A stretch of DNA of 8,161 nt from positions 1 to 8,161 of the forward strand of contig JAATVM010000081.1 in the NCBI GenBank assembly GCA_014523495.1. The letters are read 5' to 3'. This DNA is from Nitrososphaerales archaeon TH1920 (lineage in GTDB: Archaea > Thermoproteota > Nitrososphaeria > Nitrososphaerales > Nitrososphaeraceae). The position numbers and the translations under genes were made by a program. The notes under the pieces were generated by a model that had not been told where the DNA came from, ran no database searches, and saw only the letters and a program-made list of their open reading frames with translations. Below, piece after piece: positions 1 to 5,798 of this stretch (the first letter of the stretch is position 1; each line of letters opens with the position of its first letter).

Positions 1-1
1 A

Positions 2-646
2 GAACATAATATTTGGAATTTGGAATCTGTTAAAAGGAAAATGCACTACATTGGATTTACTACACCAAAATGGCGCGAGGATAACCAAGCAATAGAAAAT
101 GCCTTGCACTCCTTAAATCTGGACAAGAAACGACCAATAATATTCATACATATCAGCGGCCCGTACGAAACTCGCCTCAATTTGATTTCAACAATTATGG
201 ACGCTTCCAAGTACTTTAGAAAGGATATACAATATATTATTTCTGAAGGCAAACCGAAAGGGAATACTATACCTAGAAAAATTTCATCTACAGGTTGGTA
301 TTATGAATGGTGTCCTATACGGGATGAAATTTTTGCTCTAAGTGATTTAATTGTGATCAGAGCGGGTCATGAAGTAATTTCTCAAGCAATAGAACACGGA
401 AAACCCGTAGTAATAATCCCTATTCCTAATCATGGAGAACAACTTGGGAATTCAGAAAAAGTTGAAAGAATGAAAATTGGGATCAGACTTGAACCTTCAA
501 AAATAGAGGCTTATCAAGTAGCAGAAGCGATTCATAAGATACTCGATGATCAATCCTATTTAGAGAACGTTCTGAAAATAAAGAAGGTATCAGATGGTCT
601 AGATGGAATTAATAATGCCCTCAGCATAATTAGATCATATATTTAG
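2..646 (+). CDS. MurG-like (GT28) glycosyltransferase, C-terminal part; 5' end outside window
   Basis: C-terminal half of a GT-B fold glycosyltransferase of the GT28/MurG-like group, which transfers a sugar from a nucleotide-sugar donor. The acceptor cannot be told from this part. The frame is open to the left edge, so the TTG at 20 and ATG at 41 are unlikely to be the true start. Counting from the TTG at 20, KMHYIGF (about 7-13) resembles the linker entering the C-terminal Rossmann domain, and RPIIFIHISGP (38-48) is its first strand. RAGHEVISQAIEHGKPVVII (114-133), followed by PIPNHGEQLGN (134-144), is the donor-binding signature; MurG has a comparable stretch with a Glu and a Gln contacting the UDP-sugar. 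The tail RMKIGIRLEP (150-159) also fits. About 215 codons are visible, while family members are usually near 350-380 residues, so the acceptor-binding N-terminal domain is missing. It converges on the C39-TPR gene. Family is fairly sure; substrate is unknown. Confidence 0.85.
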   Translation, partial: EHNIWNLESVKRKMHYIGFTTPKWREDNQAIENALHSLNLDKKRPIIFIHISGPYETRLNLISTIMDASKYFRKDIQYIISEGKPKGNTIPRKISSTGWYYEWCPIRDEIFALSDLIVIRAGHEVISQAIEHGKPVVIIPIPNHGEQLGNSEKVERMKIGIRLEPSKIEAYQVAEAIHKILDDQSYLENVLKIKKVSDGLDGINNALSIIRSYI

Positions 647-716
647 GTTTGCTCATGTACGTAAGACTTCTAAAAAATTGATTCACTTTAATAAACAGTC
701 TTTGAAATAAATTAAC

Positions 717-735
717 TGCTTATTGCAAGCATTTT
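717..735 (+). terminator. Small hairpin plus T-run after the glycosyltransferase
   Basis: Arms TGCTT (717-721) and AAGCA (727-731) around a five-base loop, followed by TTTT at 732-735, lie about 70 bases after the glycosyltransferase stop in the 109-base convergent gap (647-755). A five-pair stem is weak, and archaeal termination depends mainly on T-rich tracts, so this is only a candidate. No other signal was seen in the gap. Confidence 0.3.
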
Positions 736-755
736 AATCTAATTTAAATTCATTA

Positions 756-1724
756 CTAAATTTTAGAAGAAAGTTCGTTTATGGCCAATTCGATATCATT
801 CTTATCATGTGCGTTTGGACATAAGGTTAGATAAGTGACGAGATCTGACGATGCGCCCTTGTTGTTATCTAATTTTAATCTAACAATTCCTCTATTCTTA
901 TAAATAGGACCAAATCTATTCGGGTTTATAGAAATTGCCAATGAGTAATATTTTTCAGCAAGAAGATAGTTTTCTTTCCTAAGATAATAATTTCCAATTC
1001 CACGATAAGCTAGGTAAAATTTTGGATTGAATTTGATGGATGCTTCAAAATACTTCTTTGCTTCATCAGATTTTATTTCGTTGTAAATAGATCCGAGCAT
1101 ATCCAATGCAAGATCATTACTATTGTTAATTTCAATAGCCTCTCTTAATTTTTCAATTGATTCTGTTACTTTATTGGTATAGAGTAACCTCTCAGATTCG
1201 AAACACATCCTGTATGAAGGATCTGAGTTTGAATCGTCTTTATCATTTATATCCTTCATATCTTTAGGGATAATTGTGATAGCTATGGAACCGTCTTGTT
1301 CCCAAAGCTCTAAGAATTTTTTTTCAGGTATTGATCCTATTGTATCTGGTTCTGGAACATAAGTAATTATTCTGTTCTCGCTAGGATCATATCCTGTAAT
1401 GACCGTTGCATGCTGAATAGTTTCCTTTAAGCCGGGCAAAATAACTATGGAAGGAATTCCCTGATCTATCTTTTTCTTTAGGCCTTGCAAATTGCTTTTA
1501 TATACATTTACTAAAAAACCACGAGCCTCTGCAATTTCAATGCCCTCGATAAAGATGGAACCTTTAATACCGTTGTATTTTTTTGATCTTTCATGTGCTT
1601 CTCTATCAAGATTATATTCACCCCAATAATTCAAGACTACATTAATTGCCAATGGAAGACAAACATGATCTTTTTTGTTTTCAATTAATGGAAGGATAAG
1701 CGCATGTTCATTATCTAATTTCAA
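756..1724 (-). CDS. C39-like papain-fold domain fused to TPR repeats, possibly degenerate peptidase
   Basis: Two-part protein of 322 residues. Residues about 7-152 match the C39-like papain-fold peptidase pattern: candidate Cys22 in DHVCLPLAINVVLNYWG (19-35), and His105 in QHATVITGYD (104-113). Residues about 171-305 form roughly four TPR units; the clearest is 236-269 (FYLAYRGIGNYYLRKENY onward), ending in the NP-type turn SINPN. TPRs bind partner proteins. The arrangement recalls bacterial C39-TPR proteins such as the PA2778 family, but no signal peptide or membrane segment is visible, so it looks cytoplasmic. C39 enzymes usually have Gln six residues before Cys, CGP at the nucleophile, and DP after the His. 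Here these are Asn16, CLP, and VP/EP (123-126), so activity is doubtful. The start is TTG: a stop lies four codons upstream and no ATG or GTG follows early. It sits 36 bases after the amidotransferase and is probably co-transcribed. Substrate unknown. Confidence 0.75.
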   Translation of the reverse strand: MKLDNEHALILPLIENKKDHVCLPLAINVVLNYWGEYNLDREAHERSKKYNGIKGSIFIEGIEIAEARGFLVNVYKSNLQGLKKKIDQGIPSIVILPGLKETIQHATVITGYDPSENRIITYVPEPDTIGSIPEKKFLELWEQDGSIAITIIPKDMKDINDKDDSNSDPSYRMCFESERLLYTNKVTESIEKLREAIEINNSNDLALDMLGSIYNEIKSDEAKKYFEASIKFNPKFYLAYRGIGNYYLRKENYLLAEKYYSLAISINPNRFGPIYKNRGIVRLKLDNNKGASSDLVTYLTLCPNAHDKNDIELAINELSSKI

Positions 1725-1745
1725 TAATGATGGTTACAGCGAGGG

Positions 1746-1754
1746 AAAATAAAA
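1746..1754 (-). promoter_or_regulatory. TATA-like box before the C39-TPR gene
   Basis: TTTTATTTT on the minus strand is centred about 26 bases upstream of the TTG at 1724, the spacing expected for a leaderless transcript starting at that codon. It lies in the 36-base gap after the amidotransferase, so the C39-TPR gene could have its own start site as well as read-through. In DNA this AT-rich such a match can be chance. Confidence 0.3.
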
Positions 1755-1760
1755 TTCTTG

Positions 1761-2321
1761 TTACAAATTTACAAAGTTACGAATCAGATCTAGACCGCAT
1801 CTTCCACTTTTTTCTGGATGAAATTGTGTACCAAAGATTCTTTTAGACTTGTGACAAAATATTTCATGCTTAGTTGAAGAAGAGCTTGCGACGCAAACAA
1901 AATTTTCTGGCAAATGTGAGATAACATATGAATGGCTTTCATAAACATTGCAATACGTTTCTTTCAATAGTTTTAATGGTTTTTCAATATTAATTCTGTT
2001 CAACCCCTGGACGTAGCCAGTTTTCTGTATTGAGCCACCAAATGTAAGTGCAATGATTTCTGCTCCATAGCATATACCCAACAGCGGCGTTTCATTATTA
2101 AAACAAGTTCTAATAATTTTTGAATTTATGGCATTGATTTGCTTTTTATTTCTTTGACGGCCTGATAATATTACTTTCTCGTGATTTGAAAGTAAGAATT
2201 CCTCATCATATTTCTTCATAATATGACTTTGGCCTATCTTTTCCAAGCATGAAGTTATATCCGTGACATAAGGAGAACCATTGTCAACGACTAGTACGCT
2301 CAAATTCTTACTATTTACCAA
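1761..2321 (-). CDS. Class I glutamine amidotransferase (GuaA subunit A-like)
   Basis: Stand-alone class I glutaminase domain of 186 residues, which hydrolyses glutamine and passes ammonia to a partner enzyme. LSVLVVDNGS (7-16) is the first strand. The nucleophile elbow is PLLGICYGAE (79-88) with Cys84, and the His/Glu pair is in FGTQFHPEKSG (163-173), His168 and Glu170. Size and the YESHSYVISHLPENF segment (127-141) resemble archaeal GMP synthase subunit A, while FHPEKSG is also seen in HisH, so the pathway is unresolved. The oxyanion-loop signature, normally SGGP or SPGPG, reads ILSGRQRN (51-58), which is unusual. No synthetase partner is in the window; the next gene is C39-TPR, 36 bases downstream. 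The start is TTG directly after an in-frame TGA; another TTG at codon 7 is possible. The nearby ATG at 2325 (minus strand) is in another frame and stops after four codons. Fold is sure; role is not. Confidence 0.85.
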   Translation of the reverse strand: MVNSKNLSVLVVDNGSPYVTDITSCLEKIGQSHIMKKYDEEFLLSNHEKVILSGRQRNKKQINAINSKIIRTCFNNETPLLGICYGAEIIALTFGGSIQKTGYVQGLNRINIEKPLKLLKETYCNVYESHSYVISHLPENFVCVASSSSTKHEIFCHKSKRIFGTQFHPEKSGRCGLDLIRNFVNL

Positions 2322-2347
2322 TCATGAACCTATAATAATAATTATTC

Positions 2348-2356
2348 TTTATTTAA
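2348..2356 (-). promoter_or_regulatory. TATA-like box before the amidotransferase gene
   Basis: TTAAATAAA on the minus strand is centred about 31 bases upstream of the TTG at 2321. It would start transcription within a few bases of the start codon, giving a very short or absent leader. It is the likely promoter of the amidotransferase/C39-TPR pair. Confidence 0.4.
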
Positions 2357-2357
2357 T

Positions 2358-2423
2358 ATGACAGATTTTGATATTATAGTGACCTTGGACGGGATAGTTC
2401 CACCAAACCAATGGTTACAATAA
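2358..2423 (+). CDS. Possible 21-residue small ORF in the 259-base gap
   Basis: An ATG at 2358 opens 21 codons (MTDFDIIVTLDGIVPPNQWL, then Q) to a TAA at 2421-2423. A stretch inside it (2379-2414) is clearly GC-richer than its surroundings, and a TATAATAATAA stretch lies about 23 bases upstream. No family is recognised. It could be a micro-protein, a decayed gene fragment, or noncoding sequence that happens to be open. The rest of the gap 2322-2580 is AT-rich and shows no RNA gene that I recognise. Confidence 0.15.
   Translation: MTDFDIIVTLDGIVPPNQWLQ
2406..2416. repeat. 11-base near-palindrome in the amidotransferase upstream region
   Basis: AACCA and TGGTT are separated by one base, in the GC-richer patch about 85-95 bases upstream of the amidotransferase TTG. 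It could be a protein-binding dyad, but it is short and also lies inside the small candidate ORF, so chance is a fair explanation. Confidence 0.15.
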
Positions 2424-2451
2424 TAAGACTTGTTTGCTGTCATTTATCAAA

Positions 2452-2467
2452 TTTATTTTAATAAAAA
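2452..2467 (-). terminator. T-rich tract downstream of priS
   Basis: On the minus strand, TTTTT (2467-2463) precedes an A/T-only dyad (TTTATT/AATAAA, 2452-2465), about 115 bases past the priS stop. Archaeal RNA polymerase stops at T-rich stretches, so this may end the primase transcript. It is weak evidence because the whole gap is AT-rich. Confidence 0.2.
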
Positions 2468-2580
2468 GTGGTAAAATTAATTTAACTGATATCAATTATT
2501 TGAACAACAAAATATCTCTTTAAATGCATCATTAAAATTGACGGTTCTTGCCTGCTACATTCCAAGTTATCTTTTTATCG

Positions 2581-3729
2581 TTAATTATTTTTATTAATTG
2601 TAGCCAATCCCTTACATATCAGATATACTGCAACATAAGAGGGAACTTTTTCCAATGTATTATCTAATCTAAAATTATTATTTTTTAGATTAATTTTCAG
2701 ACTGGTCTTTAAATTAATACAGACTTCAGAATCACTCAGCATGCACGCATCGTTAGTGGGATTAAATGATTCCAAATCATCGCATTTTGTTTTAATCAAG
2801 CCGCTTTTACCGTTAATACTACCAGGCAATCTAAAAATTCTGTGTATGTCATTGGTAACTGGACCATCAATATGTACTCCAAATTTTTTAGTAATCTTAT
2901 TAATTTCATTTCTAAAACCTTCATATCCTCCACTGGTTTCAACTATATGTTTGAGCTTTAATTCTGATTTTTGATTTATACCCAAATTCGATGCGATTTT
3001 TTTTCTCCATCCAGTCATTATACCACCTTTCGGTAACTTTATCATAAACCCATTACGAGATTTACGGACTCCTATACTTTCACACATAAAGCCATTTCCA
3101 ATGATATAATCTGTAACATTGGATCTTGAGTTAGAATCCAAGTTCCTTATATTAGGATCATTTACATGAAAGTGAAATCCTGCATTTCCAGAAAAGAATA
3201 TCTCTATAAACGTTTCCTTTATTCCAAGATCCGAACACAAAAAATCAAGTAGCTTTGCTGCTTCTTTTTTAATGGCGATGAAACATTTTTTACAAGGTAT
3301 TGAAATATCAAGTGTTTTCCCCTTATTGCAATTAATACATACTTTTTGGTCTGAATTTACGAACCCGCACAAATTGCAAATGTAATAGGAATGATCCTGA
3401 AAACATGGGATATTCAAGTCCTTGATGTCAATATCAAAGATGAGGTCGGCACCTTCCCACTGTTTTTCATTAATCGGATTTGAAGGTAATCCGTAATAAG
3501 CGTTTGAATAATATACGTCCAAGGGAACATTTCTTATTAATTCTGCTACAAGTTCACCCGCATTTTTAAAAGAAAGATGCCTAACCACCAAAGAATCAAA
3601 TTTCCTGTATCCAAATTCTCTTTTTTCTATCGAGTATAAATATGGGAAATATTTATTCTCAAAATAGTACTTTCTAAATACCTCTCTAAGAAAATCAATA
3701 CTTTCAGTTGGATTTCCGATTTGATTCAA
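2581..3729 (-). CDS. priS: DNA primase small (catalytic) subunit PriS
   Basis: Catalytic subunit of the archaeal/eukaryotic-type primase, which makes primers for DNA replication together with PriL. The 382-residue protein has the catalytic acidic pair in DLIFDID (95-101: Asp99, Asp101), SGNAGFHFHV (180-189) matching the SGxxGxHxHV nucleotide-binding motif, and GVHIDGPVTNDIHRIFRLPG (284-303) with the probable third catalytic Asp288 and the RLPGS loop. C109, H113, C146 and C149 fit the usual zinc knuckle. Between them lie two more CxxC pairs (C118/C121 and C131/C134), which look like an inserted zinc ribbon. The start is TTG, immediately after the priL TAA and in the same frame. There is no early ATG or GTG, and the N-terminus (REFGYRKF, 37-44) is placed as in relatives. 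AAGG and GGAG lie about 12-20 bases before the TTG, an imperfect Shine-Dalgarno. It is probably translationally coupled to priL. Confidence 0.95.
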   Translation of the reverse strand: MNQIGNPTESIDFLREVFRKYYFENKYFPYLYSIEKREFGYRKFDSLVVRHLSFKNAGELVAELIRNVPLDVYYSNAYYGLPSNPINEKQWEGADLIFDIDIKDLNIPCFQDHSYYICNLCGFVNSDQKVCINCNKGKTLDISIPCKKCFIAIKKEAAKLLDFLCSDLGIKETFIEIFFSGNAGFHFHVNDPNIRNLDSNSRSNVTDYIIGNGFMCESIGVRKSRNGFMIKLPKGGIMTGWRKKIASNLGINQKSELKLKHIVETSGGYEGFRNEINKITKKFGVHIDGPVTNDIHRIFRLPGSINGKSGLIKTKCDDLESFNPTNDACMLSDSEVCINLKTSLKINLKNNNFRLDNTLEKVPSYVAVYLICKGLATINKNN

Positions 3730-4746
3730 TTATTTAAATTTCCTTCTCCCAAATTGAATGGGATTTATTAAATTTTCACATTCTTTAATTGCAAAGCATA
3801 AATCTTCGCTTCTTAACTTGTCGCAAGAAGGCACTGAATATTTTATGTGGCTGCCTTTCTTTCCTGCAAGATGTTCTACCTGATATCTAGTTATTTTCTC
3901 ATTATAATCGGGAGAATTCTTGAATATTTCGATTACATCTTCCTCTGTTTTACCAATAGCCAGCAAATAAGTTGCTAACATGAATCTAGCAGAATGTGGA
4001 AGATTTTCGCCCTTGTTTATAATTTCCATAGCATGTTTGATACATGGAGGGTATTCTAGTATCTTGAATTGATTCCTGTAAACATAACGTCCCGAATATT
4101 TCCGTTTTAGTTCATCTGCTTTTGATTTTATTAAAATTGGCACTTCAGAGACTTTCATATTTTTTATTCGAGTATAGATCAAATTGCTTAATTCATTACG
4201 AATTAACCTTACTGCTTCATCAGTATCAAGATATACATAGCCATCTTTTACCGACCTGTTAATCAATTTCCATTCTTGTTCATTCATCTTAGAAGCTCTA
4301 TGAAGATAATCAGCAATACTCAATTTGCAGATAATTGTAGTTGAATCGACATCTATATCGATTTTAAATAATTCTTGGAAGATCTTCTGAACAAGTAGTT
4401 TCTTTTTTTGCAAAGATCTCTCATTGCTCAAATCTGTAGATAGGAATTTTTCCACTCTCATAGCTTCGAATAGTGAACATTTTCTTGATATTTCTTCCAC
4501 CCCAATTGATTTTATGAGTAATAGCGAAACCAAAAATGTCATAATTTCAATTTCATATTCATCCAAATTTGAGTAAATTTTGCCCTTAAGCTCACTTTCC
4601 AATTTTTCCACTGCCCTATTAATTATATGGATCATTTCAGGACGATCAAATTCTTCAAAATCAAACTTTGTTTCTTGGATGTATGTTGAAGCCTCCTGTA
4701 AGAACGGGTATTTTGCCAACTCAGATGATCCCAATTTTATTGACAA
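3730..4746 (-). CDS. priL: DNA primase large subunit PriL with Fe-S domain
   Basis: Non-catalytic large subunit of the archaeal/eukaryotic-type primase, which binds PriS and helps initiate primer synthesis. The 338 residues begin with an all-helical N-terminal domain (SELAKYPFLQEASTYI, 8-23; DYLHRASKMNEQEWKLINRS, 146-165; DGYVYLD, 168-174). The C-terminal iron-sulfur domain spans about 228-333: YPPCIKHAM (232-240), GENLPHSARFMLATYLLAIG (246-265), ITRYQVEHLAG (285-295), then SVPSCDK, DLC and KEC. The four expected 4Fe-4S cysteines, C235, C308, C317 and C323, are all present. Length is normal for archaeal PriL. The start is TTG at 4746, with alternative TTG codons at residues 5 and 10 but no nearby ATG or GTG. 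It is the first gene of a priL-priS operon, divergent from nfo. Its stop directly abuts the priS start. Confidence 0.95.
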   Translation of the reverse strand: MSIKLGSSELAKYPFLQEASTYIQETKFDFEEFDRPEMIHIINRAVEKLESELKGKIYSNLDEYEIEIMTFLVSLLLIKSIGVEEISRKCSLFEAMRVEKFLSTDLSNERSLQKKKLLVQKIFQELFKIDIDVDSTTIICKLSIADYLHRASKMNEQEWKLINRSVKDGYVYLDTDEAVRLIRNELSNLIYTRIKNMKVSEVPILIKSKADELKRKYSGRYVYRNQFKILEYPPCIKHAMEIINKGENLPHSARFMLATYLLAIGKTEEDVIEIFKNSPDYNEKITRYQVEHLAGKKGSHIKYSVPSCDKLRSEDLCFAIKECENLINPIQFGRRKFK

Positions 4747-4764
4747 TTTAGATTTGATTTATTA

Positions 4765-4772
4765 ATATAAAA
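4765..4772 (-). promoter_or_regulatory. TATA-like box for the priL-priS operon
   Basis: TTTATATT on the minus strand is centred about 22 bases upstream of the TTG at 4746. With usual archaeal spacing, transcription would start at or within a few bases of that codon, or lead to use of the TTG at codon 5. The region is shared with the divergent nfo promoter. Confidence 0.4.
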
Positions 4773-4798
4773 TACTGTAATAAAAATAAATACAAATC

Positions 4799-4806
4799 TT
4801 TAATAT
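4799..4806 (+). promoter_or_regulatory. TATA-like box for nfo
   Basis: TTTAATAT is centred about 27 bases upstream of the TTG at 4830, matching the archaeal TATA-to-start distance for a leaderless mRNA. No Shine-Dalgarno is visible before the TTG. Confidence 0.4.
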
Positions 4807-4829
4807 CCTAGTAACAAACATAGAACCAA

Positions 4830-5696
4830 TTGAACTTTAGGATTGGATTTCATGTTTCCATAGCAGGAGGAATTCAAAACTCGGTTTCAAGTGCAGTTGA
4901 TATAGGATGTTCAGCGTTTCAGATTTTTACAAGAAATCCAAGGGGCTGGGTAGAAAGGAAACTTGTAGATTTTGAAATTGATTCATTTAAATCTAACCTA
5001 AAAAAAAGCGGGATTCAGAATAATTCCATTGCGGTTCACATGCCGTATTTACCTAACTTGTCTGGCCCAGATAGTGATATATATGAAAAATCGAAAGAAT
5101 CGTTTACAAATGAATTAATAAGATGTTCCCGATTAGGTATTGAATATCTTGTCATACATCTAGGAAGTCACCGTGGAATGGGAAAAGATAACGGTACAAA
5201 ACAGTTGTTAAAAAGTTGTGAAGAGGCGGTCAATAATTACAAATCGACATTTAAAAAGAAATTGAACGTTACCATATTATTAGAAAATAGTGCAGGTCAA
5301 AAAGATAGTATAGGAAGTACAGTTGAAGATTTAGCAGTGATTTTTGAGAAGTTGCCTCGTAATGGATATGGCATGTGTCTGGATACCTGTCATGCCTTTG
5401 CATCAGGGTATGACTTGAAGAACGCAGATGCATGTAACGAATTTATCAATAAATTTGACAATATTGTTGGACTCAATGTTCTTAAATTTATTCACTTGAA
5501 TGATTCTAAGGGTGATATTGGTTCACATCTGGATCGTCATGAACATATTGGTCTTGGGAAGATTGGTATTGACGGGTTAAAGTCAATACTTAATATAAAA
5601 TCATTAAAGGATTTACCTGTAATAATGGAGACCCCCATTGACTCCATCAGGGACAATTCTAAAAATCTTCAGGTAGTGCTTGATCTTAGAAAGTAG
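4830..5696 (+). CDS. nfo: Endonuclease IV (AP endonuclease, Nfo family)
   Basis: Zinc-dependent AP endonuclease that cuts DNA 5' of abasic sites in base-excision repair. The 288-residue TIM-barrel protein is full length. All nine metal ligands can be placed by comparison with the E. coli enzyme: H70 (AVHMPY), H110 (VIHLGSH), E152 (LLENSAGQ), D185 and H188 (CLDTCHAF), H222 (FIHLNDSK), D235 and H237 (LDRHEHIGLG), and E267 (VIMETP). Spacings such as H70-H110, H222-D235 and D235-E267 match the E. coli ones. The start is TTG: the conserved beginning RIGFHVSIAGG (4-14) follows within three codons, and the first Met is residue 71, so no ATG start is possible. It is transcribed divergently from priL across an 83-base gap; the pairing puts repair beside replication priming, but the genes need not share regulation. 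glyS follows 102 bases downstream. Confidence 0.96.
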   Translation: MNFRIGFHVSIAGGIQNSVSSAVDIGCSAFQIFTRNPRGWVERKLVDFEIDSFKSNLKKSGIQNNSIAVHMPYLPNLSGPDSDIYEKSKESFTNELIRCSRLGIEYLVIHLGSHRGMGKDNGTKQLLKSCEEAVNNYKSTFKKKLNVTILLENSAGQKDSIGSTVEDLAVIFEKLPRNGYGMCLDTCHAFASGYDLKNADACNEFINKFDNIVGLNVLKFIHLNDSKGDIGSHLDRHEHIGLGKIGIDGLKSILNIKSLKDLPVIMETPIDSIRDNSKNLQVVLDLRK

Positions 5697-5722
5697 CTCC
5701 ATTGTTTCACAAGTAATTTCAG

Positions 5723-5736
5723 TTGAAAATTTTCAA
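5723..5736. promoter_or_regulatory. Perfect 14-base palindrome between nfo and glyS
   Basis: TTGAAAA directly followed by TTTTCAA makes a perfect dyad with no spacer. Further TTTCA copies at 5705-5709 and 5717-5721 give an alternating TTTCA/TGAAA cluster. With no loop it does not fit a hairpin terminator; it could be a regulator site upstream of the glyS TATA-like box. Function is unproven. Confidence 0.25.
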
Positions 5737-5751
5737 ATATCATTTGGAAAG

Positions 5752-5760
5752 AAAAATAAA
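5752..5760 (+). promoter_or_regulatory. TATA-like box for glyS
   Basis: AAAAATAAA is centred about 43 bases before the glyS ATG, which would put the transcript start near 5783 and leave a leader of roughly 15 bases. GAGA runs occur in that leader, but no clear Shine-Dalgarno. Confidence 0.3.
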
Positions 5761-5798
5761 TGCATGTTGAATCACAGATTCTAAGAGAATAGAGAAAA

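Noticed and set aside
46..252. Minus-strand open frame of 68 codons inside the glycosyltransferase
   Set aside because: It lies wholly inside a gene with clear GT28 motifs and has no recognisable domain.
1730..1738. Shared ATGGTTACA word here and at 2411-2419 as a common operator
   Set aside because: Nine-base repeats are expected many times by chance in 8 kb, and the two positions differ relative to their genes.
2311..2325. ATG just upstream of the amidotransferase, as its start codon
   Set aside because: It is in another frame and reaches TAG after four codons, so the TTG at 2321 or at codon 7 is preferred.
2379..2420. tRNA or other structured RNA gene in the GC-richer patch
   Set aside because: No cloverleaf pairing or T-arm consensus could be built on either strand, and no box C/D pair with proper spacing was found.
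2741..2974. Plus-strand open frame of 77 codons inside priS
   Set aside because: Opposite-strand shadow of the conserved PriS C-terminal region, without recognisable features.
4580..4765. Plus-strand open frame of 61 codons over the priL start
   Set aside because: Overlaps the conserved PriL N-terminus and its promoter; no domain or start signal supports it.
5760..5792. Ten-codon ORF just before glyS as a regulatory leader peptide
   Set aside because: It has no glycine codons and no attenuator-like structure. It probably begins upstream of the predicted transcript start, and T-box or leader-peptide control of this kind is bacterial.
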